This document shows, one piece after another, positions 1 through 5,198 of a stretch of 5,402 nt of DNA. Numbering within the stretch: the first letter of the stretch is position 1; every line of letters starts with the position of its first letter. The position numbers and the translations under genes are program-made. The notes beneath the pieces are model-generated. The model saw only the letters and a program-made list of their open reading frames with translations. It made no database searches and had not been told where the DNA came from. Source of the DNA: Chloroflexota bacterium (GTDB lineage Bacteria; Chloroflexota; Limnocylindria; Limnocylindrales; CSP1-4); the NCBI GenBank assembly GCA_005881055.1, contig VBHW01000209.1, positions 1 through 5,402 of the forward strand, read 5' to 3'.

Positions 1-123
1 ATCGCCGGCTACGAGCTCCTCGCCGAACGCCAGCGCGACCTGACCGCGGAGGATGCTGCCGCCCGGTTGCGCGCGGTCTCTGCTGTCCACTACCGGACCC
101 GCGCGGCCGCCCGGAGTACCTGA
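1..123 (+). CDS. C-terminal end of an unidentified protein (5' end outside window)
   Basis: Frame 1 is open from the first base to a TGA at 121-123 and gives 40 residues, starting IAGYELLAERQRDLTAEDAA and ending RTRAAARST. About 34 of the 40 codons end in G or C, as expected for a real gene in such a genome. The fragment is charged, Ala/Arg-rich and probably helical. It has no membrane segment and no motif I recognise, so I assign no function. It converges with the sugar-transport operon that ends at 537, with about 410 bp of non-coding DNA between them. The main doubt is that so short an open stretch could arise by chance at this GC content. Confidence 0.55.
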   Translation: MAGYELLAERQRDLTAEDAAARLRAVSAVHYRTRAAARST

Positions 124-339
124 TCGGGAGCAGCGGACGAGCCGCGCCGCGCCCGCCGCGACACCCCCCGCCGTCCCCAATTCCACCGGGTAGCAACCCG
201 GGTGCTGGTAGATGGTGCTCGGGCGGCAGATCGCCCGTCGCAATGCCCGGCGTTAGCCGATTTGCCCTAACGGCGCTGCCTCGCCGGGGCCGCGATGGTC
301 AAGAGGCGTCCAGATTCCCGCCTAACAGCACCCCCATTG
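124..339. other. Non-coding convergent intergenic segment with three short inverted repeats
   Basis: No convincing gene is seen here. Three small perfect inverted repeats follow one another. The first is CCGGGT/ACCCGG at 186-201 with a 4-nt loop. The second is CGGGCG/CGCCCG at 220-237 with a 6-nt loop. The third is CGTTAG/CTAACG at 251-272 with a 10-nt loop. None is followed by a T-run on the plus strand, so none is a textbook intrinsic terminator for the gene ending at 123. One or more may still end transcription or protect the 3' end of that mRNA. Open frames crossing this stretch have no coding-like composition. Confidence 0.5.
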
Positions 340-466
340 CTGGGCGGTGGAGAAGCGCACGCGCCGAGCAGGGCCGAGCGCCGAACAGGGCCGAGCGCCG
401 AGCTGGGCGAGCGCCGAGCTGGGCGGTGGGTGGCGCACGCGCCGAAGCGGGCCGAGCGCCGGGCGC
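340..466. repeat. Nested GC-rich tandem repeat
   Basis: Units of 16-17 bp built on GCCGAGCGCCGA follow each other: 373-389 (GCCGAGCGCCGAACAGG), 390-406 (GCCGAGCGCCGAGCTGG) and 407-422 (GCGAGCGCCGAGCTGG). A partial unit lies at 361-372 and another at 451-461. A longer repeat is laid over this. CTGGGCGGTGG occurs at 340-350 and again at 419-429, and GCGCACGCGCCGA occurs at 355-367 and 433-445, giving a second period of about 78-79 bp. The array lies beyond the operon's terminator-like hairpin, between convergent genes. It resembles a dispersed intergenic repeat or slippage-prone filler. It is not CRISPR, because there are no unique spacers. Confidence 0.75.
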
Positions 467-484
467 GCCTGACGGCGGCAATCG

Positions 485-510
485 CAGGCCCGGGCGGTGG
501 CCCGGGCCTG
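485..510 (-). terminator. Terminator-like hairpin at the end of the transport operon
   Basis: CAGGCCCGGGC (485-495) and GCCCGGGCCTG (500-510) form a perfect 11-bp stem with a 4-nt loop. On the minus strand it begins 26 nt after the stop codon of the second permease. The bases after the stem (CGATTGCC) have no real T-run, so it is not a classical intrinsic terminator, but GC-rich hairpins without T-runs are common at operon ends in GC-rich bacteria. It most likely ends or protects the operon mRNA. Confidence 0.65.
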
Positions 511-536
511 TCGGACGTCGGCGATGTCGCGGAAGG

Positions 537-1451
537 TCAGCCCTTCACGGCGCCGCCGGTGATGCCGCGGACGAAGTACCGCTGCAGGGAGAAGAAGACG
601 ACGACCGGGAGGAGCATCGTCAGGAACGCCGCCGCCATGAGGTACTGCCACTCGCCACCGAGCGAGTTCGACAGGTTCGCGACCGTGACGGTCAGCGGCA
701 GGTTCGGGGCATTCGCGGCCCCGATGTAGATGAGCGCGACGAGCAGGTCGTTCCACACGAAGAGGAACTGGAAGATCGCCAGCGCCGCCAGCGCAGGCAC
801 GCTCATCGGGATCGCCAGGCGGAAGAACGACGTGGCCTGACCGGCGCCGTCGATCGCCGCCGATTCGAAGACCTCCCGTGGCAGTCCGCCCATGTAGTTC
901 CGCAGGAGGTAGATCGCGAACGGCAGGCCGTAGCCCGTGTGCGCAAGCCACACGGCGACGAAGGATCCGACGCCGGGGCCGATGAGGTGGATGCCCTGCG
1001 GGCCGAGGAGCTTGAGGAGGGGCACGAACGTCGTCTGCAGCGGGATGACGAGCAGAGCGACGACGACGACGAACAGCACGTCCCGTCCCGGGAACTGCAT
1101 CCACGAGAACGCGTAGGCCGCGAACGCGGCGACCGCGATCGGGATGATCGTCGACGGGATCGTGATGAAGAGGCTGTTCACGAACGCCGTGCCCATCCCG
1201 TTCGTGTTCAGAACGTGGACGTAGTTGTCGAGGTTGAACCGCCACGGCGGCACGATGGACGTCCACCATCCGGTGCTCGCCACGTCCGCGGGCGAGCGGA
1301 ACGAGTTGAACAGCATCCCGAACGTCGGGATGAGCCACAGGAACATGATGAAGATCACGACCGCGTTGAGGACGAACCTCCGGCCCGGTCGCGACCGCCT
1401 GCGGGCCGTCCCGACGGTCGCCGCGGCGCGCGGGGCAGCCATGGCGGTCAT
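537..1451 (-). CDS. aglG: Sugar ABC transporter inner-membrane permease, AglG/MalG type
   Basis: This 304-residue protein is one of the two membrane subunits of a binding-protein-dependent sugar importer. It has a basic N-terminus (residues 1-25) and about six hydrophobic segments, near 27-47, 91-117, 124-148, 160-183, 217-242 and 271-289. The cytoplasmic EAA loop that contacts the ATPase is at 196-219 (ESAAIDGAGQATSFFRLAIP), with the conserved Asp-Gly-Ala and Ile-Pro. The end FFSLQRYFVRGITGGAVKG is typical of MalG-like subunits. Family memory places it nearest AglG of alpha-glucoside transporters (AAYAFSWMQFPGRD, WLAHTGYGLPFAI, FLFVWNDLLVAL). The ATG at 1449-1451 overlaps the upstream permease stop as ATGA and has AGGAGG seven bases away (1459-1464), so the two permeases are translationally coupled. 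A second ATG three codons in is a less likely start. The permease call is very secure; the Agl subfamily is less so. Confidence 0.93.
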   Translation of the reverse strand: MTAMAAPRAAATVGTARRRSRPGRRFVLNAVVIFIMFLWLIPTFGMLFNSFRSPADVASTGWWTSIVPPWRFNLDNYVHVLNTNGMGTAFVNSLFITIPSTIIPIAVAAFAAYAFSWMQFPGRDVLFVVVVALLVIPLQTTFVPLLKLLGPQGIHLIGPGVGSFVAVWLAHTGYGLPFAIYLLRNYMGGLPREVFESAAIDGAGQATSFFRLAIPMSVPALAALAIFQFLFVWNDLLVALIYIGAANAPNLPLTVTVANLSNSLGGEWQYLMAAAFLTMLLPVVVFFSLQRYFVRGITGGAVKG

Positions 1452-2419
1452 CGGAGCGCCTCCTGCTCACGGAATCGCCGGATGTTGATGATCATCACGG
1501 GGACGATGAGGATGAGCAGGATCACGGCGACCGCGCTCGCTCGTCCCGGCTGGCTGAATGCGAACAGCTCCTTGTACATCCGGTTGGCGATGACCTCGGT
1601 GTCGAAGTTGCCGTTCGTCATGACGTAGACGATGTCGAACGCCTTGAGGGCGGTGATGATCATCGTCGTCGAGACGACCGCCACGGTCGGCAGCAGGAGC
1701 GGGAACGTGATGTGGCGGAAGACCTCGACCTCGGTCGCACCGTCGACCCGGGCCGCTTCGAGCAGCTCGGCGCTGATGCCCTTCAGCGCGGCCGACAGGA
1801 TGACCATGCAGAAGCCGGTCCAGATCCAGGCCGCGACGATGATGAGCATGATCGTGTTGAGCGGCGTCTCCTGGAGCCAGGCGATGGGATCGAAGCCGAC
1901 GCTTGTCACCACCGCGTTCAGCGTGCCCGTCTGGGGCTCGCCGGGCGTCTTGTAGGCGTACATGAAGTTCCAGATGACGCTCGCGCCGACGAAGCTGATC
2001 GCGAGCGGCAGGAACACGACCGACTTGGCGATCGACTCGTAGCGCACGCGGTCGAAGAGGATCGCCACGATGAGCCCGCCGCCGACAGCGAACAGCGTGA
2101 GGAGGACGAGCCAGATCGCGTTGTTGCGGAGAGCGATGAGCGTGTCACTGGTCGTGAAGAAGTACTGGTAGTTGAGCAGCCCGACGAAGTTCCGCGAGAA
2201 CTTGTCCTGGAAGCTCAGGATCACCGTGTTGATCGTCGGGTAGACGAGGAACACGGTGAGGAACAGGAGCGCCGGCAGGAGCCAGAGCCACGGCCGGAGC
2301 CTTGGACGCCAGACGTTCGGCGCGAGCCGCAGGAGCTGCTCGATCACGATGATGTAGCCGATCACCGTGGCCGGCACGCCTACAACCACGACGATCGCGG
2401 TGAGAAGGCGAGGATCCAT
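1448..2419 (-). CDS. aglF: Sugar ABC transporter inner-membrane permease, AglF/MalF type
   Basis: This 323-residue protein is the partner membrane subunit of the importer. A hydrophobic helix at residues 6-27 precedes the usual core. Further segments lie near 42-61 (ending in the family's VYPTINTVILSF), 101-122, 131-153, 187-213, 243-262 and 293-312. The EAA loop at 221-244 reads EAARVDGATEVEVFRHITFP, with Phe where Leu is more usual before Pro. FLPLAISFVGASVIWNFMYAY, GEPQTGTLNAVV, FDIVYVMTNGNFDTEVIANRM and IVPVMIINIRR match my memory of the AglF alpha-glucoside permease, including the extra N-terminal helix. The ATG at 2417-2419 has GGAGG five bases upstream (2425-2429). It lies 65 bp after the binding-protein gene, beyond a strong hairpin, and overlaps the next permease by four bases. 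The permease call is very secure; the substrate is inferred. Confidence 0.93.
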   Translation of the reverse strand: MDPRLLTAIVVVVGVPATVIGYIIVIEQLLRLAPNVWRPRLRPWLWLLPALLFLTVFLVYPTINTVILSFQDKFSRNFVGLLNYQYFFTTSDTLIALRNNAIWLVLLTLFAVGGGLIVAILFDRVRYESIAKSVVFLPLAISFVGASVIWNFMYAYKTPGEPQTGTLNAVVTSVGFDPIAWLQETPLNTIMLIIVAAWIWTGFCMVILSAALKGISAELLEAARVDGATEVEVFRHITFPLLLPTVAVVSTTMIITALKAFDIVYVMTNGNFDTEVIANRMYKELFAFSQPGRASAVAVILLILIVPVMIINIRRFREQEALR

Positions 2420-2438
2420 GGACGCCTCCGGAAGGGGA

Positions 2439-2469
2439 CGGCCGGGGCGAGGTCCGCTCGCCCCGGCCG
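2439..2469 (-). promoter_or_regulatory. Strong intra-operon hairpin between binding-protein and permease genes
   Basis: CGGCCGGGGCGAG (2439-2451) and CTCGCCCCGGCCG (2457-2469) make a perfect 13-bp, almost all G-C stem with a 5-nt loop. In the minus-strand transcript it starts 15 nt after the binding-protein stop codon and ends only about 9 nt before the permease SD (2425-2429). No T-run follows. It probably blocks 3' exonuclease or causes partial termination, so that the binding protein is made in excess over the permeases. Hairpins in the malE-malF gap of Escherichia coli do this job; the role here is inferred from position. Confidence 0.75.
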
Positions 2470-2484
2470 CAGGAGGAGGGCGGG

Positions 2485-3810
2485 TTACCCGCCGTAGGCG
2501 CTCTTCTGGACCGTGTCCAGGTTGGTGAGGATCGAGTCGAGCTTCGACGAATCCTGGACGTACGAGACGATCGCCTTCCAGAACGCGTCGTTCATCGCCG
2601 TCGGCATGAGGTCCGACGCGTCGAAGCGGAAGATCTTCGCGCTCGTCAGGATCGCGGCCGACCGCTTGCTGACATCGTCGGGATAGTTGTTGGCGTTCTT
2701 GTTCGCCGAGAGGGCGCCGCCACGTCCGACCCAGATCTTCTGGGCATCCGCCGTGACGAGGTACTTGATGAGCGCCCGGGCCTGCGGGGTGTCGTTGAAC
2801 ATGCCGAACAGGTCACCGGCGCCCTCGACCGCTCCCGCGTACTGGCTGTTGATGTCGGGGAACGGGAAGAAGTCGAAGTCGCCGTCCTTGGCGCCACCCT
2901 GCTTCTTGAAGAAGTCGGTGATGAAGCTGGCCTGGTGGTGGAAGATGCAGCCCGGCGGGGTCTTGAACAGCTGGTTGCCGCCGTCGCCGAAGTTCGTCGA
3001 GTTGATCGCCTTCGGGCCGCCGTACGACTCCGAGACCACCTTGCCGAACGTCTCGAACGCTGTCTTGATCTCGGGCGACGTCCACGTCTGCGTGCCGGCC
3101 ACCCACTTGTCGTAGACGTCCGGACCGGCCTGGCGGAGGACGAGGTCCTCGATCCAGTCGGTGCCCGGCCAACCCGAGGCCGCGCCCGACTCGAGCGCGA
3201 GGCACCACGGCTTCGTGTTCCCACCGGCAGCCGTTGCGGCCGCGGCGCCCTTCGACTCGAGGTCGTCCCAGGTCGTCGCGGGGCCGGCCGTGTAGACCTT
3301 CGGGTCGAACCAGATCAGGCCCTTGACGGCCGCCTTGATGAAGATGCCGTCGACCGTGCCGAGGTCCACGAGCGCGGGCGCCGTTTCGCTCTTGTACGTC
3401 GCGACGTCGAGGACGTCGTCGAGCGGCTTGAGCGCGCCGGCCTTCGCCCATTCGGACATCTGGCCCGGGCCCGGCAGGCCGGCGAGGTCCGGCAGGATGC
3501 CCGACTGGACGCCTGTCGTCAGGACGGCGTTCAGGTCGCGCGTGCCGGTGTACTGGACCTTGATGCCGGTCGAGTCCTCGAACGGCTTGACCATCGCGAG
3601 GAACGAATCCTGCTCGGATCCGCCCCACGTGCCGATGACCGTGACCGAGCCGCCTACCTGGCCGCCGCTCCCGGCCGGGGAGGCGCCGGGACTGCCGCCG
3701 CCCCCACCCGTGCTTGCGCTCGGGCTCGCACCTCCGCCGCAGGCGCCGACCATGATGGCGGCGCTGGCGAGCAGCACCGCTGCTCTCCTGAAGCCAAGAC
3801 TGAAGCTCAC
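2485..3810 (-). CDS. aglE: Lipoprotein extracellular sugar-binding protein, AglE-like (family 1)
   Basis: This 441-residue protein captures the sugar outside the membrane for the two permeases. Residues 1-24 form a lipoprotein signal: Arg-Arg at 8-9, a hydrophobic core, and lipobox VGAC with the acylated Cys at 24. A Gly/Ser/Pro/Ala linker (25-53) follows, then a family 1 solute-binding fold. Recognisable stretches are VTVIGTWGGSEQDSF (56-70), the WAKAGALKPLDD segment (121-132), GWPGTDWIEDLVLR (213-226), PPGCIFHHQASF (285-296), and FRFDASDLMP (394-403). These match my memory of AglE alpha-glucoside-binding proteins. The GTG at 3808-3810 is the first start codon in frame after the repressor stop and has AGAGGAG six bases upstream (3817-3823). 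A leader ORF overlaps it by four bases. Mature Cys203 and Cys288 could form a disulfide. Family is very secure; the exact sugar (sucrose, maltose, trehalose or another) is not. Confidence 0.93.
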   Translation of the reverse strand: MSFSLGFRRAAVLLASAAIMVGACGGGASPSASTGGGGGSPGASPAGSGGQVGGSVTVIGTWGGSEQDSFLAMVKPFEDSTGIKVQYTGTRDLNAVLTTGVQSGILPDLAGLPGPGQMSEWAKAGALKPLDDVLDVATYKSETAPALVDLGTVDGIFIKAAVKGLIWFDPKVYTAGPATTWDDLESKGAAAATAAGGNTKPWCLALESGAASGWPGTDWIEDLVLRQAGPDVYDKWVAGTQTWTSPEIKTAFETFGKVVSESYGGPKAINSTNFGDGGNQLFKTPPGCIFHHQASFITDFFKKQGGAKDGDFDFFPFPDINSQYAGAVEGAGDLFGMFNDTPQARALIKYLVTADAQKIWVGRGGALSANKNANNYPDDVSKRSAAILTSAKIFRFDASDLMPTAMNDAFWKAIVSYVQDSSKLDSILTNLDTVQKSAYGG

Positions 3811-3869
3811 TGCTTGCTCCTCTCTACCGAGGACCGGCTCCTGCCCGGTCCGGGTACCCAGTGGGTCAC
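3807..3869 (-). CDS. Putative 20-residue leader peptide upstream of the binding protein
   Basis: A small ORF starts at GTG 3867-3869 and reads MTHWVPGPGRSRSSVERSKQ, with its TGA at 3807-3809. Its start is preceded by a strong SD, AGGAGGAGG (3873-3881), at good spacing. Its stop overlaps the binding-protein GTG start as GTGA, the arrangement seen in translationally coupled genes. It fills most of the 78-bp gap after the repressor gene and is in a different frame from both neighbours. The peptide has no signal or membrane segment and is basic, so the act of translating it may matter more than the product. It could be chance, because the ORF is very short, but a strong SD plus an exact stop-start overlap argues for function. 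No homologue is known to me. Confidence 0.42.
   Translation of the reverse strand: MTHWVPGPGRSRSSVERSKQ
3817..3823 (-). promoter_or_regulatory. Shine-Dalgarno of the binding-protein gene, possibly sequestered
   Basis: AGAGGAG on the minus strand lies six bases before the GTG start and fixes that start. Its GAGGA can pair with TCCTC just upstream to give a 5-bp stem with a 6-nt loop (3818-3833), which would hide the ribosome site unless a leader ribosome opens it. Confidence 0.6.
3831..3851 (-). promoter_or_regulatory. Inverted repeat inside the leader ORF
   Basis: GGACCGG (3831-3837) and CCGGTCC (3845-3851) form a perfect 7-bp stem with a 7-nt loop within the leader ORF. It shares 3831-3833 with the SD-hiding stem at 3818-3833. 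It also overlaps a second palindrome, CCCGGTCCGGG (3844-3854). These pairings cannot all form at once. No T-run follows, so a simple terminator is unlikely; a translational switch or an mRNA-stability element is possible. Confidence 0.45.
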
Positions 3870-3872
3870 TAG

Positions 3873-3881
3873 CCTCCTCCT
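3873..3881 (-). promoter_or_regulatory. Strong Shine-Dalgarno of the putative leader ORF
   Basis: AGGAGGAGG on the minus strand lies just after the repressor stop codon and 3-6 bases before GTG 3867-3869, depending on the register chosen. It is too far (about 60 bases) from the binding-protein start to serve it, which is the main reason to take the leader ORF seriously. Confidence 0.5.
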
Positions 3882-3888
3882 GTCTCGG

Positions 3889-4935
3889 TCATGGCCCTCC
3901 GGTCTGACGTGTGCCGATATGTGCCGTGGACTCGCGGACGATGAGCTGTGTTGGCAGCAGCGTTCGCGGCGGGACCGGCCGGCCGGCCACCCGGTCGATC
4001 AACGCCTGGCCTGCCGAGACGCCCAGTGCGCGGGCAGGCAGGCGCAGGGTGGTGAGTGGTGGATCGAAGTGCTCCGCCAGTGGGATGTCGTCGAATCCGA
4101 CGATTGAGACGTCCGCGGGCACGCGCCGTCCGGCGTCGCGCAGGGCACGGAGGGCGCCGAACGCCACGACGTCGCTCGCGACGAAGACCGCAGTGGGTTG
4201 CGCACGGGCGAGGAGGCCGGCCATCGCGCGATGACCGCTCGCCGCGTCGAAGCCGCCCTCGACGATCAGGCCCTCGTCGATCTCGATGCCTGCCGCCGCG
4301 AGCGCGTCGCGATAGCCGGCGACGCGTTGTACCGCGGAGGTGTAGGCGAGTGGCGCGTTCGTGATGCAGGCGATGCGGCGATGACCCAGCCCGATCAGGT
4401 GCTCGACCGCAACCTGCGCACCGGCACGGTTGTCCACGTCCACGCTCGGCGCGTCGACCTGGGGCTGCGAGCCCTGGAGGACGATCGGGAAACCGTCGCT
4501 GACGAGGTCGGAGAGCTCGCCGTCGTCCGCGAGCGGGCCGGAGACGACGAGGCCGTCCGTCTGCTGGGAGCGGAGGAGCTCGGCGTACGTGCCGGTCCCC
4601 GGAGCGAGGGGCTCGATGATGACCCGGAAGCCGCCTGAGCGAGCGGCCGTCGTCAGGCCGAGGAGCGTCTCGGACAGGAGCGCGTCGGCGGCCACCTGCT
4701 CCGCCGATTGGCGGAGGACAACGCCGAGGGTCGAGCTCGAGCCCGCGGCCAGCTGGCGCGCCACGCCGTGGGGGTGGTAGCCGAGCTCGCGGGCCGCTTC
4801 CTCGACCCTCCGCCAGGTGGTGAGCGGGATCTGCACGTCGGCGCGCCCGTTGAGGACGAACGAGACCGTCGTGCGTGACACGCCCGCCCGTGCGGCAACG
4901 TCCGCGCTCGTGGGTCGTCGGCGCGCCTGCGGCAA
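3889..4935 (-). CDS. LacI-family transcriptional repressor of the sugar-transport operon
   Basis: This 348-residue protein is full length for a LacI/GalR repressor. The N-terminal helix-turn-helix spans about residues 9-32 (SADVAARAGVSRTTVSFVLN). The wing and hinge follow to about 66 (RVEEAARELGYHPHGVARQL), with the hinge Leu62 that normally enters the DNA minor groove. The rest is the periplasmic-binding-like effector domain, with DVDNRAG (167-173), AVEHLIGLGHRRIA (176-189), ASDVVAFGALRALRDAGRRV (253-272) and VGFDDIPLAEHFDPPLTT (279-296). It should bind DNA until a sugar is sensed in the effector domain. The TTG start at 4933-4935 is supported by AGGAGGAG five bases upstream (4941-4948). It is the first gene of the operon, with a promoter and palindromic operator upstream, so autorepression is likely. 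In rhizobial agl loci the regulator AglR is also LacI-type, but orthology cannot be judged here. Confidence 0.95.
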   Translation of the reverse strand: MPQARRRPTSADVAARAGVSRTTVSFVLNGRADVQIPLTTWRRVEEAARELGYHPHGVARQLAAGSSSTLGVVLRQSAEQVAADALLSETLLGLTTAARSGGFRVIIEPLAPGTGTYAELLRSQQTDGLVVSGPLADDGELSDLVSDGFPIVLQGSQPQVDAPSVDVDNRAGAQVAVEHLIGLGHRRIACITNAPLAYTSAVQRVAGYRDALAAAGIEIDEGLIVEGGFDAASGHRAMAGLLARAQPTAVFVASDVVAFGALRALRDAGRRVPADVSIVGFDDIPLAEHFDPPLTTLRLPARALGVSAGQALIDRVAGRPVPPRTLLPTQLIVRESTAHIGTRQTGGP

Positions 4936-4940
4936 CGACG

Positions 4941-4948
4941 CTCCTCCT
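4941..4948 (-). promoter_or_regulatory. Shine-Dalgarno that fixes the TTG start of the repressor
   Basis: AGGAGGAG on the minus strand lies five bases before TTG 4933-4935. The helix-turn-helix begins a few codons after this TTG, and no ATG or GTG lies at a usable position, so the rare start is well supported. TTG usually lowers translation, which suits a repressor needed in small amounts. Confidence 0.8.
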
Positions 4949-5010
4949 AGGCTGGGCGGTCCGGTCGCGGCGAGGGGGATGGCTCGCCCGGAAGCGCCCG
5001 TCGGCGTAGG

Positions 5011-5035
5011 TAACTCGCGTTAGTAACGCGCATTA
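5011..5035. promoter_or_regulatory. Probable LacI-type operator of the operon
   Basis: The core CGCGTTAGTAACGCG (5016-5030) is a perfect palindrome with 7-bp arms around one central base. It is extended by TAA (5011-5013) and TTA (5033-5035), so 10 of 12 arm positions match. It lies directly downstream of the repressor gene's -10 box, covers the expected transcription start, and touches the -10 on its outer arm. Classical LacI operators often have an even centre with CG, so this odd-centred form is a slight departure. That the neighbouring repressor binds it is inferred from position. Confidence 0.75.
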
Positions 5036-5059
5036 TCTCGACCGCGAACGGGACGTCAA
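5032..5059 (-). promoter_or_regulatory. Sigma-70-type promoter of the repressor-transport operon
   Basis: On the minus strand TTGACG (5054-5059) and GATAAT (5032-5037) each match the housekeeping -35 and -10 consensus at five of six positions, with a 16-bp spacer. The start of transcription would fall near 5024-5026, inside the operator core, leaving a leader of about 90 nt before the repressor TTG. No equally good promoter was seen in the gap before the binding-protein gene, so this may drive all four genes. Confidence 0.7.
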
Positions 5060-5081
5060 GAGGGCACACGCGAGGGTTCCG

Positions 5082-5119
5082 CGACCGGGGGCGGCGCGGT
5101 GCTCGGCCGTACCCGGTCG
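5082..5119. repeat. Inverted repeat between the divergent promoters
   Basis: CGACCGGG (5082-5089) and CCCGGTCG (5112-5119) are perfect 8-bp arms separated by 22 bp. The repeat lies upstream of the repressor promoter and of the candidate plus-strand promoter. It may be a binding site for another regulator, or chance in GC-rich DNA. Confidence 0.35.
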
Positions 5120-5155
5120 GCGCGGCGGCAGGCGTGCCGGGCCGCACGGGCGCGC

Positions 5156-5164
5156 TGCTACCAT
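5156..5164 (+). promoter_or_regulatory. Candidate extended -10 promoter for the divergent gene
   Basis: TGCTACCAT fits the extended -10 form (TGN followed by TANNAT), about 35 bp before the GTG at 5199. No good -35 is seen, which extended -10 promoters tolerate. The implied 5' leader is about 28 nt. Confidence 0.35.
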
Positions 5165-5198
5165 ACCGCCACCTGTCACAGCGTTCGGGGTTCCAACC

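Noticed and set aside
340..466. CRISPR array
   Set aside because: The 16-17 bp units abut one another with no spacers of unique sequence, and no cas gene is near.
299..481. Minus-strand 60-codon frame across the repeat region, with repeated GARP-like peptides
   Set aside because: The peptide repeat is forced by the DNA tandem repeat. The frame lies beyond the operon hairpin and its codons show no protein-like composition.
322..1470. Long minus-strand open frame in another frame over the second permease
   Set aside because: Arg/Pro/His-rich shadow of the real permease gene, with no hydrophobic segments or family motifs.
243..1628. Long plus-strand open frame (461 codons) opposite the second permease
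   Set aside because: Its product is extremely rich in Arg, Asp, Glu and His with no folded pattern, as expected for the complement of GC-rich coding DNA. The minus strand carries a clear permease with EAA loop and SD.
3856..3866. ACCCAGTGGGT palindrome as a second repressor operator
   Set aside because: It shares no half-site with the CGCGTTA operator and overlaps the leader ORF; 5-bp palindromes are frequent in such GC-rich sequence.
3811..3888. Separate promoter for the binding-protein gene
   Set aside because: No credible -35/-10 pair was found in this short GC-rich gap; the SD sequences and stop-start overlap fit co-transcription with the repressor better.
2935..4107. Plus-strand 390-codon frame opposite the binding protein and the repressor end
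   Set aside because: It spans two well-supported minus-strand genes and the gap between them, and its product is an Arg-rich shadow.
4969..4988. GGCGAG/CTCGCC inverted repeat in the repressor 5' leader as a riboswitch or attenuator
   Set aside because: Only a 6-bp stem with an 8-nt loop, with no T-run and no recognisable riboswitch core.
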